A stretch of 64,000 nt of DNA from Streptomyces pinistramenti (GTDB lineage Bacteria; Actinomycetota; Actinomycetes; Streptomycetales; Streptomycetaceae): contig NZ_JAJCXB010000018.1 of the NCBI RefSeq assembly GCF_020564935.1, forward strand, positions 62,001 through 126,000, in the 5' to 3' direction. How positions within the stretch are numbered: the first letter of the stretch is position 1; each line of letters begins with the position of its first letter. A model generated the notes under the pieces. That model ran no database searches. It saw nothing but the letters and a program-made list of their open reading frames with translations, and was not told the origin of the DNA. The translations under genes were made by a program, and so were the position numbers. Shown here one piece after another: positions 16,244 through 24,541 of the stretch.

Positions 16244-17005
16244 ATGAGCGCATGGAACGGCAGGACCGCGCTGGTGACGGGCGGCAGCAGGGGCATCAGC
16301 CGGGCGATTTCGGAACGGCTGGCGCGGGACGGCATGCGGGTCGGCGTGCATTACGGACACGACGCGGCCGCGGCAAAGGAGACAGTGACGGCCATCGAGG
16401 CCGCGGGCGGCCAATCCTTCGCCGTACACGCCGAGTTGGGGGTGCCGGGCGGCGCCGAAGCACTGTGGGCCGCCTTCGACACCCAGGCGGACGGCCTGGA
16501 CATCCTGGTCAACAACGCCGGAGCCAACAGCCGGGCGGACGGCATCACGCAGATCTCCGAAGCGGAATTCGACCGGCTCTTCGCGCTCAACACCAAGGCG
16601 CCGTTCTTCCTCACCCGGCTCGGCCTGCCGCGGCTGCGGGACGGCGGCCGGATCATCAACACCTCGACGGGCCTGACGCGCGGCGCGGCCAAACCCGAGC
16701 TGATCGCGTACGCCATGAGCAAGGGCACCCTCGACGTCTTCACCTCGACGCCGGCCAAGGAGCTGGGCCCGCGCGGGATCACGGTCAGCGCCGTGGCGCC
16801 GGGCGCCGTCGACACGGAGATGAACGCCCACTGGCTGCGCGGGGAGGCGAATTCCGGGGCGCGGGCGGCAGTGCGGGCGATATCCCCGCTCGGCCGGGTC
16901 GCGGAGGCCGACGACATCGGGGACATCGTGGCGTTCCTGGCCTCGGACAACAGCCGTTGGGTGACGGGCCAGTGGATCGACGCGTCGGGAGGCGCCTACC
17001 TGTAG
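16244..17005 (+). CDS. Short-chain dehydrogenase/reductase
   Basis: A 253-residue classical SDR. The cofactor motif is TGGSRGIS (residues about 11-18), NNAG is at about 89, the catalytic Ser is in INTSTGL and the Tyr/Lys pair is in YAMSKG (about 157-161). The C-terminal VTGQWIDASGGAYL is typical of 3-oxoacyl-ACP-reductase-like SDRs. It oxidises or reduces a carbonyl/alcohol with NAD(P)(H); GSRGI with no acidic residue after strand 2 (GVHYGHD) favours NADP. It is paired with the divergent TetR gene. The substrate is unknown. Confidence 0.9.
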   Translation: MSAWNGRTALVTGGSRGISRAISERLARDGMRVGVHYGHDAAAAKETVTAIEAAGGQSFAVHAELGVPGGAEALWAAFDTQADGLDILVNNAGANSRADGITQISEAEFDRLFALNTKAPFFLTRLGLPRLRDGGRIINTSTGLTRGAAKPELIAYAMSKGTLDVFTSTPAKELGPRGITVSAVAPGAVDTEMNAHWLRGEANSGARAAVRAISPLGRVAEADDIGDIVAFLASDNSRWVTGQWIDASGGAYL

Positions 17006-17229
17006 GAGCGGGAAGCCACCATGCCCACTGCGGCGGGAAGGTGCCTCCCACCCGGAGGGAGTGGTGCGAGGGGGCGCCCGCCGACGGTGACGGCCGTCCC
17101 GCGAATCTCTCCCTCGGGCGCGAAGTAGCCGACCGCTTGCGCCATCCCGTCAACCGGCCGCACGCTGCCGTCAGGACGACTTCTGCCGGGTCGGTCCACA
17201 ACCGGGCCGGGTGGGTCTCCCTCTGATAG

Positions 17230-17245
17230 ATTGGTCTATACCACC
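17230..17245. promoter_or_regulatory. DasR operator (dre) upstream of nagB
   Basis: ATTGGTCTATACCACC matches dre consensus ACTGGTCTAGACCACT closely, with the TGGTCTATACCA core. It lies 32 bp before the nagB GTG, within the expected promoter. DasR is encoded 6 kb downstream. Confidence 0.85.
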
Positions 17246-17276
17246 TGATTCCATTCTCCAGAACGGCAGGCCAAGC

Positions 17277-18059
17277 GTGGAAGTTGTCATCGTCCCGGAC
17301 GCCAAGGCAGGCGGCGAACTCATCGCGGAGGCCATCGCCACCCTGGTGCGCCGCAAGCCCGACGCTCTGCTCGGCGTGGCCACCGGCTCGACCCCGTTGC
17401 CCATCTACGAAGCGCTCTCGGCGAAGGTCAAGGCCGGTGCTGTGGACGCCTCGCGGAGCCGTATCTGCCAGCTCGACGAGTACGTCGGCCTGCCCGCGGG
17501 GCACCCCGAGTCCTACCGTTCGGTGGTGCTGCGCGAGGTCGTCGAGCCGCTCGGCCTCGGCCAGGAGTCCTTCATGGGCCCCGACGGCTCGGCCGATGAC
17601 GTCCAGGGCGCCTGCGAGGCATACGACCGTGCGCTGCAGGAAGCCGGCGGAGTGGATCTTCAGCTCCTCGGCATCGGCACGGACGGCCACATCGGCTTCA
17701 ACGAGCCGTGCTCCTCGCTCGCCTCGCGTACCCGCATCAAGACCCTGACGCAGCAGACCCGGGAGGACAACGCCCGGTTCTTCGACCACCTCGACGAGGT
17801 GCCGCACCACGTCATCACGCAGGGCATCGGCACCATCCTGGAGGCCCGCCACCTGGTGCTGCTGGCCACGGGCGAGGGCAAGGCGGACGCCGTGGCGCAG
17901 TCCGTCGAGGGTCCGGTCGCCGCGCTGGTGCCGGCCTCGGCACTCCAGTTGCACCCGCACGCCACCGTCGTCGTCGACGAGGCCGCGGCCTCGAAGCTGA
18001 AGCTCGCCGAGTACTTCCGCGCCACCTACGCGGCCAAGCCGGACTGGCAGGGCATCTAG
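17277..18059 (+). CDS. nagB: Glucosamine-6-phosphate deaminase
   Basis: A 260-residue NagB. Family motifs are GVATGSTPLPIYEAL (phosphate site), CQLDEYVGLP with the catalytic Asp, LLGIGTDGHIGFNEPCSSL with the ring-opening His, and the Phe/Lys region. It converts glucosamine-6-phosphate to fructose-6-phosphate and ammonia, the last step in feeding chitin-derived amino sugar to glycolysis. The GTG start lies 32 bp after the dre site. It is convergent with the das operon. Lack of the extended C-terminal part of E. coli NagB indicates the shorter, monomer-type Gram-positive form. Confidence 0.95.
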   Translation: MEVVIVPDAKAGGELIAEAIATLVRRKPDALLGVATGSTPLPIYEALSAKVKAGAVDASRSRICQLDEYVGLPAGHPESYRSVVLREVVEPLGLGQESFMGPDGSADDVQGACEAYDRALQEAGGVDLQLLGIGTDGHIGFNEPCSSLASRTRIKTLTQQTREDNARFFDHLDEVPHHVITQGIGTILEARHLVLLATGEGKADAVAQSVEGPVAALVPASALQLHPHATVVVDEAAASKLKLAEYFRATYAAKPDWQGI

Positions 18060-18080
18060 GCACATCGGCAGGAAAAACGC

Positions 18081-18126
18081 CGAAGCGGCCGGGTGCTCCT
18101 GGGAGGGGGAGCACCCGGCCGCTTCG
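18081..18126. terminator. Bidirectional terminator between nagB and dasD
   Basis: Perfect 18-bp inverted repeat starting CGAAGCGGCCGGGTGCTC with a 10-base loop, 21 bp after the nagB stop. It is followed by GC-rich low-complexity DNA (18130-18270) with repeated CCGGTCGGCCCTG units. Confidence 0.9.
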
Positions 18127-18272
18127 TGTGCGGTGGCGGGCGGACGTGCCGGCTTGCCGGTCTGCCGGCCGGCCCGGTCCGTCGGTCGGCCCGTCCGTCC
18201 CGCCGGTCGGCCCTGTGGGCACCGGGCAGCAGCCGGTCGGCCCTGCTCGGCCCGTCGGGGTGATCGGCGGGG

Positions 18273-19826
18273 TCAGTCCGCCCGTTCGGCCGGGCGGGCC
18301 GGGGCCGCTCCGGTGAGGGCCTCGGTGGCGGCCTGGGCGCAGACGCGGGCGGCGCCGTGGGTGGCGAGGTGGAGCGCGCCGCACGGGGGCGCCTGGGGGA
18401 CGCCCATCTCGACGACGACGGTGTCCGGGCGGGCGGCGACGAGAGCGTCGAGGGCGTCGGCCATCCAGGGGTGACGGTGGACGTCGCGGACGACGGCGAC
18501 GATGCGGCGCCGGTCGGCGGCCGTGATCAGGCCGGCGATCAGGCCGCCGGTGCCATACGCGGCGGCTGCCTCGGCGGTGTAGGAGGCGGTGTCGGTGCCG
18601 GGCAGGAGGCGGGCCAGCTCGGCGGCGACGCCCCAGGGGGTTTCGTCTCCCACCGCGATGTTCGCGACGGGGGTGAAGGCGGCTACGTAGGCGGGGGAGG
18701 TGAGTGGAGCGAAGGGTTCCCTGGCGGTATGGCGCAGTGCACGGCGCGCGGCGGTCAGCCCGGCCTCGGGTGCGGGCGCGGTCCCCTCCCCCGCGCCCGC
18801 ACGCCGGGTCCAGCGCGCCAGGGCGCGCACCCGTGCTGCGGCGTCGGCGAGCCGCTTCTCCGACAGCTCGCCGTCGCGCACCGCCCTCACCAACGCGTCG
18901 CGCAGCCGCAGCACGGTGTCTTCGTCGGCCAGGCCGCCGCCGACACAGATCGCGTCGGCGCCGGCCGCGATGGCCAGGACGGTGCCGCGTTCGATGCCGT
19001 AGGTGGCCGCGATGGCCCGCATTTCCATTCCGTCGGTGACGATCAGCCCGTCGAAGCCGAGCCCGCAGTCGGCGGCCGGGGCGCGCAGCAGCCCGTGCAG
19101 GGCGGCGGCGCTGAGTGTGGCGGGGCGGGTGCCGTCCAGGGCGGGCAGCAGGATGTGCGCGCTCATGACGGCCTTGGTTCCGGCCGCGATGGCGGCGCGG
19201 AACGGCACCAGTTCGCGTTCCTGGAGGGTGGCCAGGTCGGCGGCGATCCGCGGCAGGTCGTGGTGCGAGTCGACGGCGGTGTCACCGTGGCCGGGGAAGT
19301 GCTTGGTGCAGGCGGCGACCCCGGCGGACTGCATGCCGTCCACGTATGCGGCGGTGTGCCGGGCGACGAGTGCCGGGTCCGCGCCGAAGGAGCGGACGCC
19401 GATGACGGGATTGGAGGGGTTGGAGTTGACGTCGGCGGCGGGCGCCCAGTTGAGGTTGATGCCGCAGGCGGCCAGGCGGCGGCCGAGTTCGCGGGCGACC
19501 TGGCGGGTCAGTGCGGTGTCGTCGACGGCGCCGAGTGCGAGGTTGCCGGGGAAGGAGGAGCCACCGCGGACCTCCAGGCGGGTGACGTCACCGCCCTCTT
19601 CGTCGATGGCGACGAGGACGTCCTCGCGCTCCGCACGCAACTGCGCCGTGAGGGCGGCGAGTTGCTCGGGGCCTGCGACGTTGCGGCCGAAGATGCCGAC
19701 GGATGCCAGGCCCTCGTCGAGCCGGCGGAGCAGCCAGTCGGGGGCGCTGGTGCCGGTGAAGCCGGGCTGGAGGACGGCGAGTGCGTCGCGGGTGAGGGTG
19801 TCAGCGGAGGAAACAAGGGTGGTCAT
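18273..19826 (-). CDS. dasD: Glycoside hydrolase family 3 beta-N-acetylhexosaminidase (DasD/NagZ-like)
   Basis: A 517-residue GH3 enzyme. The N-terminal barrel carries the NagZ-type motif KHFPGHGDTAVDSHHDLP (about residues 180-197) that supplies the catalytic His/Asp, and the nucleophile Asp in LIVTDGMEM (about 265). A second domain of about 180 residues follows. It hydrolyses N-acetylglucosamine from chitobiose or muropeptides; no signal peptide is present, so it acts in the cytoplasm on imported sugar. It starts 9 bp after the dasC stop and is the last gene of dasABCD. dasD is the name used for this gene in Streptomyces griseus. Confidence 0.92.
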   Translation of the reverse strand: MTTLVSSADTLTRDALAVLQPGFTGTSAPDWLLRRLDEGLASVGIFGRNVAGPEQLAALTAQLRAEREDVLVAIDEEGGDVTRLEVRGGSSFPGNLALGAVDDTALTRQVARELGRRLAACGINLNWAPAADVNSNPSNPVIGVRSFGADPALVARHTAAYVDGMQSAGVAACTKHFPGHGDTAVDSHHDLPRIAADLATLQERELVPFRAAIAAGTKAVMSAHILLPALDGTRPATLSAAALHGLLRAPAADCGLGFDGLIVTDGMEMRAIAATYGIERGTVLAIAAGADAICVGGGLADEDTVLRLRDALVRAVRDGELSEKRLADAAARVRALARWTRRAGAGEGTAPAPEAGLTAARRALRHTAREPFAPLTSPAYVAAFTPVANIAVGDETPWGVAAELARLLPGTDTASYTAEAAAAYGTGGLIAGLITAADRRRIVAVVRDVHRHPWMADALDALVAARPDTVVVEMGVPQAPPCGALHLATHGAARVCAQAATEALTGAAPARPAERAD

Positions 19827-19835
19827 GAGGCTGCG

Positions 19836-20666
19836 TCATCCCTTCACTGCGCCGGCGGTGAGACCGCCGACCGCCTTGCGTTGCAGGAACAGGAAGAGGA
19901 TCAGGATGGGGATGGCGAAGATCGACGCGGCGGCCATGGTGGCGCCCCAGTCGTCACCGAACTGGCTCTGGAACTGCGAGAGCCACAGCGGCAGGGTGCC
20001 CTTGGCGGGTTCCTTGTTGAGGACCAGCACGAGCGGGAACTCGTTCCAGGCCGTGATGAAGCCGAAGAGTGAGGTGGCCATCAGCCCGGGGGCGAGGAGC
20101 GGGAAGACGACCTTGACGAACGCCTGGCGCCGCGAGCAGCCGTCGACCATCGCCGACTCCTCCAGCTCCTTGGGGACGGCTGCGACGTAGCCGCGCAGCG
20201 TCAGGAGGGTGAAGGGAAGCACCATCAGCATGTAGAAGAAGGTGAGCGGTACGAGGCTGTTGAGCAGGTCCGCGTCCCGGACGATCATGTAGATCGAGAT
20301 GACCATGACCTCCCAGGGCGCCATCTGGGCGACCATGAAGGTCAGCAGGATCCCCTTGCGGCCCTTGAACCGCATGCGGGAGATGGCGAAGGAGCCGCAG
20401 AGTGCGATCAGCAGGGAGAGGCCGACGGCGAGCACGGTCACCAGGACGGAATTCCCGGCGAGGGTCCAGAAGTTGGGCGCGTTGACGGCCGTGACGAAGT
20501 GCTCGAAGGTGCCGTTGACCGGGAACCACACGGGGACGTCGCTGATGATGTCGCCGGTCGGCTTGAACGCCGTGTTGAACATCCAGTAGACGGGGAAGAC
20601 GAATCCGATGGCGAGCACGATCGCCGTCGCGTTGGGCCAGATACGGCCGGCGAGCGAGCGCTTCAC
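19836..20666 (-). CDS. dasC: Sugar ABC transporter permease DasC
   Basis: A 276-residue inner-membrane permease of the MalG type with six hydrophobic helices. The conserved cytoplasmic EAA loop, which contacts the ATPase, is EESAMVDGCSRRQAFVKVVFPLLAPG. The GTG start overlaps the dasB stop by 4 bases (GTGA), giving translational coupling. With DasB it forms the chitobiose channel. No ATP-binding subunit is encoded here; in Streptomyces the shared ATPase MsiK from elsewhere in the genome energises this system. Confidence 0.93.
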   Translation of the reverse strand: MKRSLAGRIWPNATAIVLAIGFVFPVYWMFNTAFKPTGDIISDVPVWFPVNGTFEHFVTAVNAPNFWTLAGNSVLVTVLAVGLSLLIALCGSFAISRMRFKGRKGILLTFMVAQMAPWEVMVISIYMIVRDADLLNSLVPLTFFYMLMVLPFTLLTLRGYVAAVPKELEESAMVDGCSRRQAFVKVVFPLLAPGLMATSLFGFITAWNEFPLVLVLNKEPAKGTLPLWLSQFQSQFGDDWGATMAAASIFAIPILILFLFLQRKAVGGLTAGAVKG

Positions 20667-21652
20667 AGCTCGTCCTCCTCTTGCTTGAGGGTCAGGCGCA
20701 GGTAGTAGGCGGTCATGCCGAGCAGCACGAGGATCGTCAGCAGCGAGATCGCGGCGCCCATGCCGAAGTGGAGGTTGCCGACGCCTTCGGTGAAGGCGTA
20801 GATCGGCAGCGTCTCGGTGAGGCGGTCCGGGCCGCCCTTGTTGATCGCGAAGATCTGCGGGAACGCCTTGAAGACCCAGATGACTTCGAGGAACGTCGTG
20901 GCGAGGAAGAAGGGCTTGAGGAAGGGGAAGGTCACCGAGGTGAAGACCTTCCAGGTGCCGGCGCCGTCCATGCGTGCGGCTTCGTACAGTTCCTTGGGGA
21001 TCGTCGTGGTGGCGGCGTAGAGGTTCAGCGCCACGAAGGGCAGGGACTGCCACACGATCAGGAGGGTGATGACGAAGAAGGTGGACAGCTGGGTGCCGAC
21101 CCAGTCGTAGTGGGCCATGGAGTGCCAGCCGAGCTGGTCCAGCACCCAGTTGGCGACGCCGTAGCGGGAGTCGAAGAGCCACTGGAAGACGGTGGTGGCA
21201 GCGATGACGGGCATGGCCCAGGCGAGCACCAGCGCGACGGACAGGGTCAGCCGCATCTTCTTGCCGAGGCGGGCGAGGAGCAGCCCGATCAGCACGCCCA
21301 GGACCATGATCAGCACGACATTGACGCCGGTGAAGACGATGGTGCGGACGGTGACCCGCCAGAACTCCCCGCTGCCCAGGATCTCCTGGAAGTTGCCGGT
21401 GCCGGTCCAGACCGTGAGGTGCTGGATCAGCTCCTTCATGTTGAGGGTCTGGAAGGAGAGCAGGATGTTGCGCACCATCGGCCAGCCCAGGAAGACCGCG
21501 GTGGCGAGCAGGGCGGGGAGCAACAGCAGGTAGGGCGTGCCGCGGGCGACCCGCGACCGTCGGCTGCCGGTACCGCGGCCGGCCGGCGGGGCGCCGCCCT
21601 TGCCGATCCGCGGCGCGGCCTTCTCCACCGCGTCGTCGAGCTGCACTGCCAT
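20663..21652 (-). CDS. dasB: Sugar ABC transporter permease DasB
   Basis: A 329-residue MalF-type permease. About 45 polar residues precede the first helix (YLLLLPALLATAVFLGWP), then five more helices. The EAA loop is YEAARMDGAGTWKVFTSVTFPFLKP. It pairs with DasC to carry N,N'-diacetylchitobiose delivered by DasA. The chosen ATG has GGAGCAGAGG upstream; an in-frame ATG 14 codons earlier is less likely. It follows dasA after a 96-bp gap that contains a strong hairpin. Confidence 0.92.
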   Translation of the reverse strand: MAVQLDDAVEKAAPRIGKGGAPPAGRGTGSRRSRVARGTPYLLLLPALLATAVFLGWPMVRNILLSFQTLNMKELIQHLTVWTGTGNFQEILGSGEFWRVTVRTIVFTGVNVVLIMVLGVLIGLLLARLGKKMRLTLSVALVLAWAMPVIAATTVFQWLFDSRYGVANWVLDQLGWHSMAHYDWVGTQLSTFFVITLLIVWQSLPFVALNLYAATTTIPKELYEAARMDGAGTWKVFTSVTFPFLKPFFLATTFLEVIWVFKAFPQIFAINKGGPDRLTETLPIYAFTEGVGNLHFGMGAAISLLTILVLLGMTAYYLRLTLKQEEDEL

Positions 21653-21704
21653 GGCCCTCTGCTCCCCTATTGCCCGTAGGTACCGGTGTCGCACGCGCTG
21701 CGGT

Positions 21705-21738
21705 CCGGTACGGGCCGGGGACGGCCGGCCCGTACCGG
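21705..21738 (-). terminator. Intercistronic hairpin between dasA and dasB
   Basis: Perfect 12-bp inverted repeat CCGGTACGGGCC / GGCCCGTACCGG with a 10-base loop, directly after the dasA stop. Position suggests partial termination or 3'-end protection of the dasA message, keeping the binding protein in excess over the permeases. Confidence 0.75.
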
Positions 21739-21748
21739 GGCAGCGTGG

Positions 21749-23017
21749 TTACTGCTGGGCCAGCCGCTTGTTGATCTCCGCGTCGACGGCCTTGGCCGCG
21801 TCGGCCGGCGTCTTGCCGCTGAGGACGGCGGTCATGTAGTTCTTGATCGGGTTCGGCACGTTCTCCACGGCGGCCCACTGCGGGATCAGCGGCGTGGTGC
21901 CGCCGGACTTCGCAGCCGCGGGGGCGGCCGCCTCGGCTGCCGGGTTGCCCTTCGCCGCGTCCGCCAGGTCGGGCGACTTGGGGGTCCAGCCGACCTCCTT
22001 GACCATCTGGGCGTCAGCCTTCTTCGAGAGGGCGACCTTGAGGAACGCCTTGGCGAGGTCCTGCTTCTGACTCCCGCCGGCGACCGCGAAGTTGGAGCCG
22101 CCGAGGAAGACGCCCTCGGGCTTGGCCTCGGTCTCACCGGGGATGGTGAAGAAGCCGATGTCGTCCTTGATCTTCGGGTTGGCCTTGACGGCGGTCGCGG
22201 CCTCGTAGCCCATGGCGATGATGGCGCCGGTCTTGCCCTTGGCGAAGACCTCGGCCTGCTGGGGCGTGGCCTCGTCCTTGTTCTTGGGGGCGGTGCTGAA
22301 GGACTGGTACGTCTTGTAGATGTCCATGGCCTTGGCGACCTTGGGGTCACCGAGGTTGGAGACCCACTTGCCGCCGTCCTTCTTGACCAGGTCCGCGCCG
22401 GTGCCGATGGTCAGACCGTCGAAGAAGTACCAGTTCTGGCCCGGCAGATAGAGCGGCTCGGCCTGGGTCTTCTGCTTGATGGTGTCGAGGTCCTTGAAGA
22501 GCGCGCTGCGGGTCTTGGGGGTTCCCTTGATGCCCGCGTCGGCCCAGATCTTCTTGTTGTACATGACGACGCGGTTGCCCGCGTACCACGGAAGGGCGTA
22601 CTGCTTTCCGTCCGCCATGGCGGCCTTGTTGAAGGTGTCGCTCCAGTCGGAGCCGATCTCCTTCTTGAGGTCGCCGAGGTCGAGCAGGGCACCGGCCTTG
22701 GCGTACGCGGCGGTCTGGGTGTTGCCGATTTCCACGACGTCCGGCGGGGTGTCCTCGGAGAGGGCGGTGGTCAGCTTCTGCTGGATTCCCTCCCACTGCT
22801 GGACCTGGAAGTCGACGGTGGCGCCGGTCTTCTTCTTGAATTCCTTGGAGACCTGCTCGGTCCACTGCGCCGGGTTGGATCCGTCCATCACCCATACGGT
22901 GAGCTTCTGGCCCTTGAAGCCATCGGCTCCGTCCGTGCTGTTGCCGCTGGACCCACAGGCAGCGACACTCACCAGCATTCCCGCGACTGCCGTCGCTGCT
23001 ATGAGCCCACGCTTCAT
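21749..23017 (-). CDS. dasA: Chitobiose-binding lipoprotein DasA
   Basis: A 422-residue extracellular solute-binding protein of family 1. The signal peptide ends in a lipobox, LVSVAAC (Cys21), so it is lipid-anchored outside the membrane. Binding-protein blocks include LTVWVMDGSNPAQW, PPDVVEIGNTQTAAYAKAG, LPWYAGNRVVMYNKKIW and GGSNFAVAGGS. It captures N,N'-diacetylchitobiose for DasBC. Two dre sites lie 34 and 58 bp upstream of the start, so it is directly controlled by DasR, which is encoded divergently. Confidence 0.95.
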   Translation of the reverse strand: MKRGLIAATAVAGMLVSVAACGSSGNSTDGADGFKGQKLTVWVMDGSNPAQWTEQVSKEFKKKTGATVDFQVQQWEGIQQKLTTALSEDTPPDVVEIGNTQTAAYAKAGALLDLGDLKKEIGSDWSDTFNKAAMADGKQYALPWYAGNRVVMYNKKIWADAGIKGTPKTRSALFKDLDTIKQKTQAEPLYLPGQNWYFFDGLTIGTGADLVKKDGGKWVSNLGDPKVAKAMDIYKTYQSFSTAPKNKDEATPQQAEVFAKGKTGAIIAMGYEAATAVKANPKIKDDIGFFTIPGETEAKPEGVFLGGSNFAVAGGSQKQDLAKAFLKVALSKKADAQMVKEVGWTPKSPDLADAAKGNPAAEAAAPAAAKSGGTTPLIPQWAAVENVPNPIKNYMTAVLSGKTPADAAKAVDAEINKRLAQQ

Positions 23018-23050
23018 TGCGCTCTCCCCTAAAGGCCGGGTGTGGTCTTT

Positions 23051-23066
23051 AATGGTTTAGACCAGT
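23051..23066. promoter_or_regulatory. DasR operator dre-1 upstream of dasA
   Basis: AATGGTTTAGACCAGT; read on the minus strand it is ACTGGTCTAAACCATT, matching the dre consensus at 14 of 16 positions. It is proximal to the dasA start. Confidence 0.85.
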
Positions 23067-23074
23067 GCCCGCAG

Positions 23075-23090
23075 CTTGGCCTAGACCTTT
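23075..23090. promoter_or_regulatory. DasR operator dre-2 upstream of dasA
   Basis: CTTGGCCTAGACCTTT shares the TGG-x-CTAGACC core with dre and is centred 24 bp from dre-1, about two helical turns, on the same face. Two dre sites in front of dasA are known in S. coelicolor. Confidence 0.7.
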
Positions 23091-23258
23091 TGGGGTGTCA
23101 AGGGTGTATAAGAGTCGCTGTCGGCTCCGTTACCGGACCGACATCTGCCGGGCGCGGACCTGCGAGAGAGCACGCGGATCCCACCCGTGCCACGATGTGA
23201 GCCGCTATGTACGGAGGAGCCGGTGACGGCAGCGCGACAGGGGTCGGAAGGGCGGGTC

Positions 23259-24020
23259 ATGGAGACCGACGGGGGCAGCGCGGAGAGCGGCGGAAGTGCC
23301 ACGCGTACCGCCCGTGTACCCAAGTACTACCGCCTCAAGCGGCACTTGCTGGAGATTACCGAGACGCTGCCGCCCGGCACCCCGGTCCCGCCCGAGCGCG
23401 CGCTCGCCGCGGAATTCGACACCTCCCGCACGACCGTCCGCCAGGCCCTCCAGGAACTGGTCGTCGAGGGCCGCCTGGAGCGTATCCAGGGCAAGGGCAC
23501 CTTCGTCGCCAAACCGAAGGTTTCGCAGGCACTGCAACTGACCTCCTACACCGAGGACATGCGCGCCCAGGGCCTCGAACCGGCCTCGCAGCTGCTGGAC
23601 ATCGGCTACGTCACCGCCGACGACCGGCTGGCCGGGCTGCTGGACATCGCCGCGGGCGGCCGGGTGCTGCGCATCGAGCGGCTGCGGCTGGCCAGCGGTG
23701 AGCCGATGGCCATCGAGATCACCCACCTGTCGGCCAAGCGGTTCCCCGCACTGCGCCGCAACCTCGTCAAGTACACCTCGCTCTACACCGCGCTGGCCGA
23801 GGTCTACGACGTCCGCCTCGCGGAGGCCGAGGAGACCATCGAGACGTCGCTGGCCACCCCCCGCGAGGCGGGCCTGCTGGGCACCGATGTCGGCCTGCCG
23901 ATGCTGATGCTGTCCCGGCATTCCCGCGACGCCCAGGGGCAGCCGGTGGAGTGGGTGCGCTCGGTCTACCGCGGCGACCGCTACAAGTTCGTCGCCAGGC
24001 TGCGCCGCCCGGCCGACTGA
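23259..24020 (+). CDS. dasR: GntR/HutC-family global repressor DasR
   Basis: A 253-residue protein nearly identical in its core to S. coelicolor DasR as I recall it. The winged HTH is VPPERALAAEFDTSRTTVRQALQELVVEGRLERIQGKGTFV (residues about 45-86), and the C-terminal UTRA effector domain includes ALQLTSYTEDMRAQGLEP and SLYTALAEVYDVRLAEAEETIE. DasR binds dre sites and is released by glucosamine-6-phosphate, linking chitin and amino-sugar uptake to antibiotic production. It is divergent from dasA. The ATG at 23259 corresponds to the S. coelicolor start; upstream in-frame GTGs lack support. Confidence 0.95.
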   Translation: METDGGSAESGGSATRTARVPKYYRLKRHLLEITETLPPGTPVPPERALAAEFDTSRTTVRQALQELVVEGRLERIQGKGTFVAKPKVSQALQLTSYTEDMRAQGLEPASQLLDIGYVTADDRLAGLLDIAAGGRVLRIERLRLASGEPMAIEITHLSAKRFPALRRNLVKYTSLYTALAEVYDVRLAEAEETIETSLATPREAGLLGTDVGLPMLMLSRHSRDAQGQPVEWVRSVYRGDRYKFVARLRRPAD

Positions 24021-24025
24021 GACCC

Positions 24026-24060
24026 GCGGTACGGCGGGGTTCCGGCCATCGCCGTACCGC
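24026..24060 (+). terminator. dasR terminator, first hairpin
   Basis: Perfect 11-bp inverted repeat GCGGTACGGCG / CGCCGTACCGC with a 13-base loop, beginning 5 bp after the dasR stop. Confidence 0.8.
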
Positions 24061-24080
24061 CCGGCCCGCACGGAATCCGG

Positions 24081-24112
24081 ACGGGCGGCCGCGTGCGCCC
24101 GCGGCCGCCCGT
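24081..24112 (+). terminator. dasR terminator, second hairpin
   Basis: Perfect 12-bp inverted repeat ACGGGCGGCCGC / GCGGCCGCCCGT with an 8-base loop, 20 bp beyond the first. Two stacked hairpins insulate the symporter genes from dasR. The remaining 170 bp before the next gene shows no further element beyond a likely promoter. Confidence 0.8.
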
Positions 24113-24280
24113 TCGCCGTGGGGCGCGGACCTGCCGGGGAGTCCCCGTCGCCCAAGTCCCGCTGCCACGGCGGCTGATGTCATTGCCATACCGATATGCG
24201 GACAGCTAGTGACGCCTGCCACGGCACTGCCATAGATTTCCAGCCTCGCACAGGAGATCGCCAGGGACGGAGCCACGGTC

Positions 24281-24541
24281 ATGACAGAGCAAGCCGCAAC
24301 ACCGGATTCCAGACAGGTCGTCACACCGACGCGTGTGGTGGCCGGGCTCTGCCTGATCGCTCCGTTCGTGGCGATGCTGTGGGTGAGCTCGTACGCCAAG
24401 ATCGAGCCGAGGCTCATCGGGATCCCGTTCTTCTACTGGTACCAGATGCTGTGGGTGCTGATCTCGACCGTGCTCACGATGACCGCGTACAAGCTGGTCC
24501 AGCGTGAGCAGCGGATCCGCAAGGGCGGTGCGTCGACATGA
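24281..24541 (+). CDS. DUF3311-family small membrane protein, symporter partner
   Basis: An 86-residue protein with two hydrophobic helices (VVAGLCLIAPFVAMLWVSSY and FFYWYQMLWVLISTVLTMTAY) separated by AKIEPRLIGIPF. The I-G-I-P-F-F-Y-W-Y-Q block is the DUF3311 signature. Its stop overlaps the symporter start as ATGA. Such small subunits regularly precede MctP-type sodium:solute symporters and are thought to help assembly or stability; this is inferred from gene pairing. Confidence 0.88.
   Translation: MTEQAATPDSRQVVTPTRVVAGLCLIAPFVAMLWVSSYAKIEPRLIGIPFFYWYQMLWVLISTVLTMTAYKLVQREQRIRKGGAST

Noticed and set aside
16996..17199. 67-codon minus-strand frame between SDR and nagB reading DGMAQAVGYFAPEGEIRGTAV
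   Set aside because: Looks faintly protein-like and may be a coding relic, but has no ribosome site, no recognised family and no continuation.
18357..20072. 571-codon plus-strand open frame over dasD/dasC
   Set aside because: Gly/Val-rich shadow of the GH3 and permease genes, no ribosome site or domain.
23091..23258. Additional dre sites for dasR autorepression
   Set aside because: No TGGTCTAGACCA-like core besides the two near dasA was found in this stretch.
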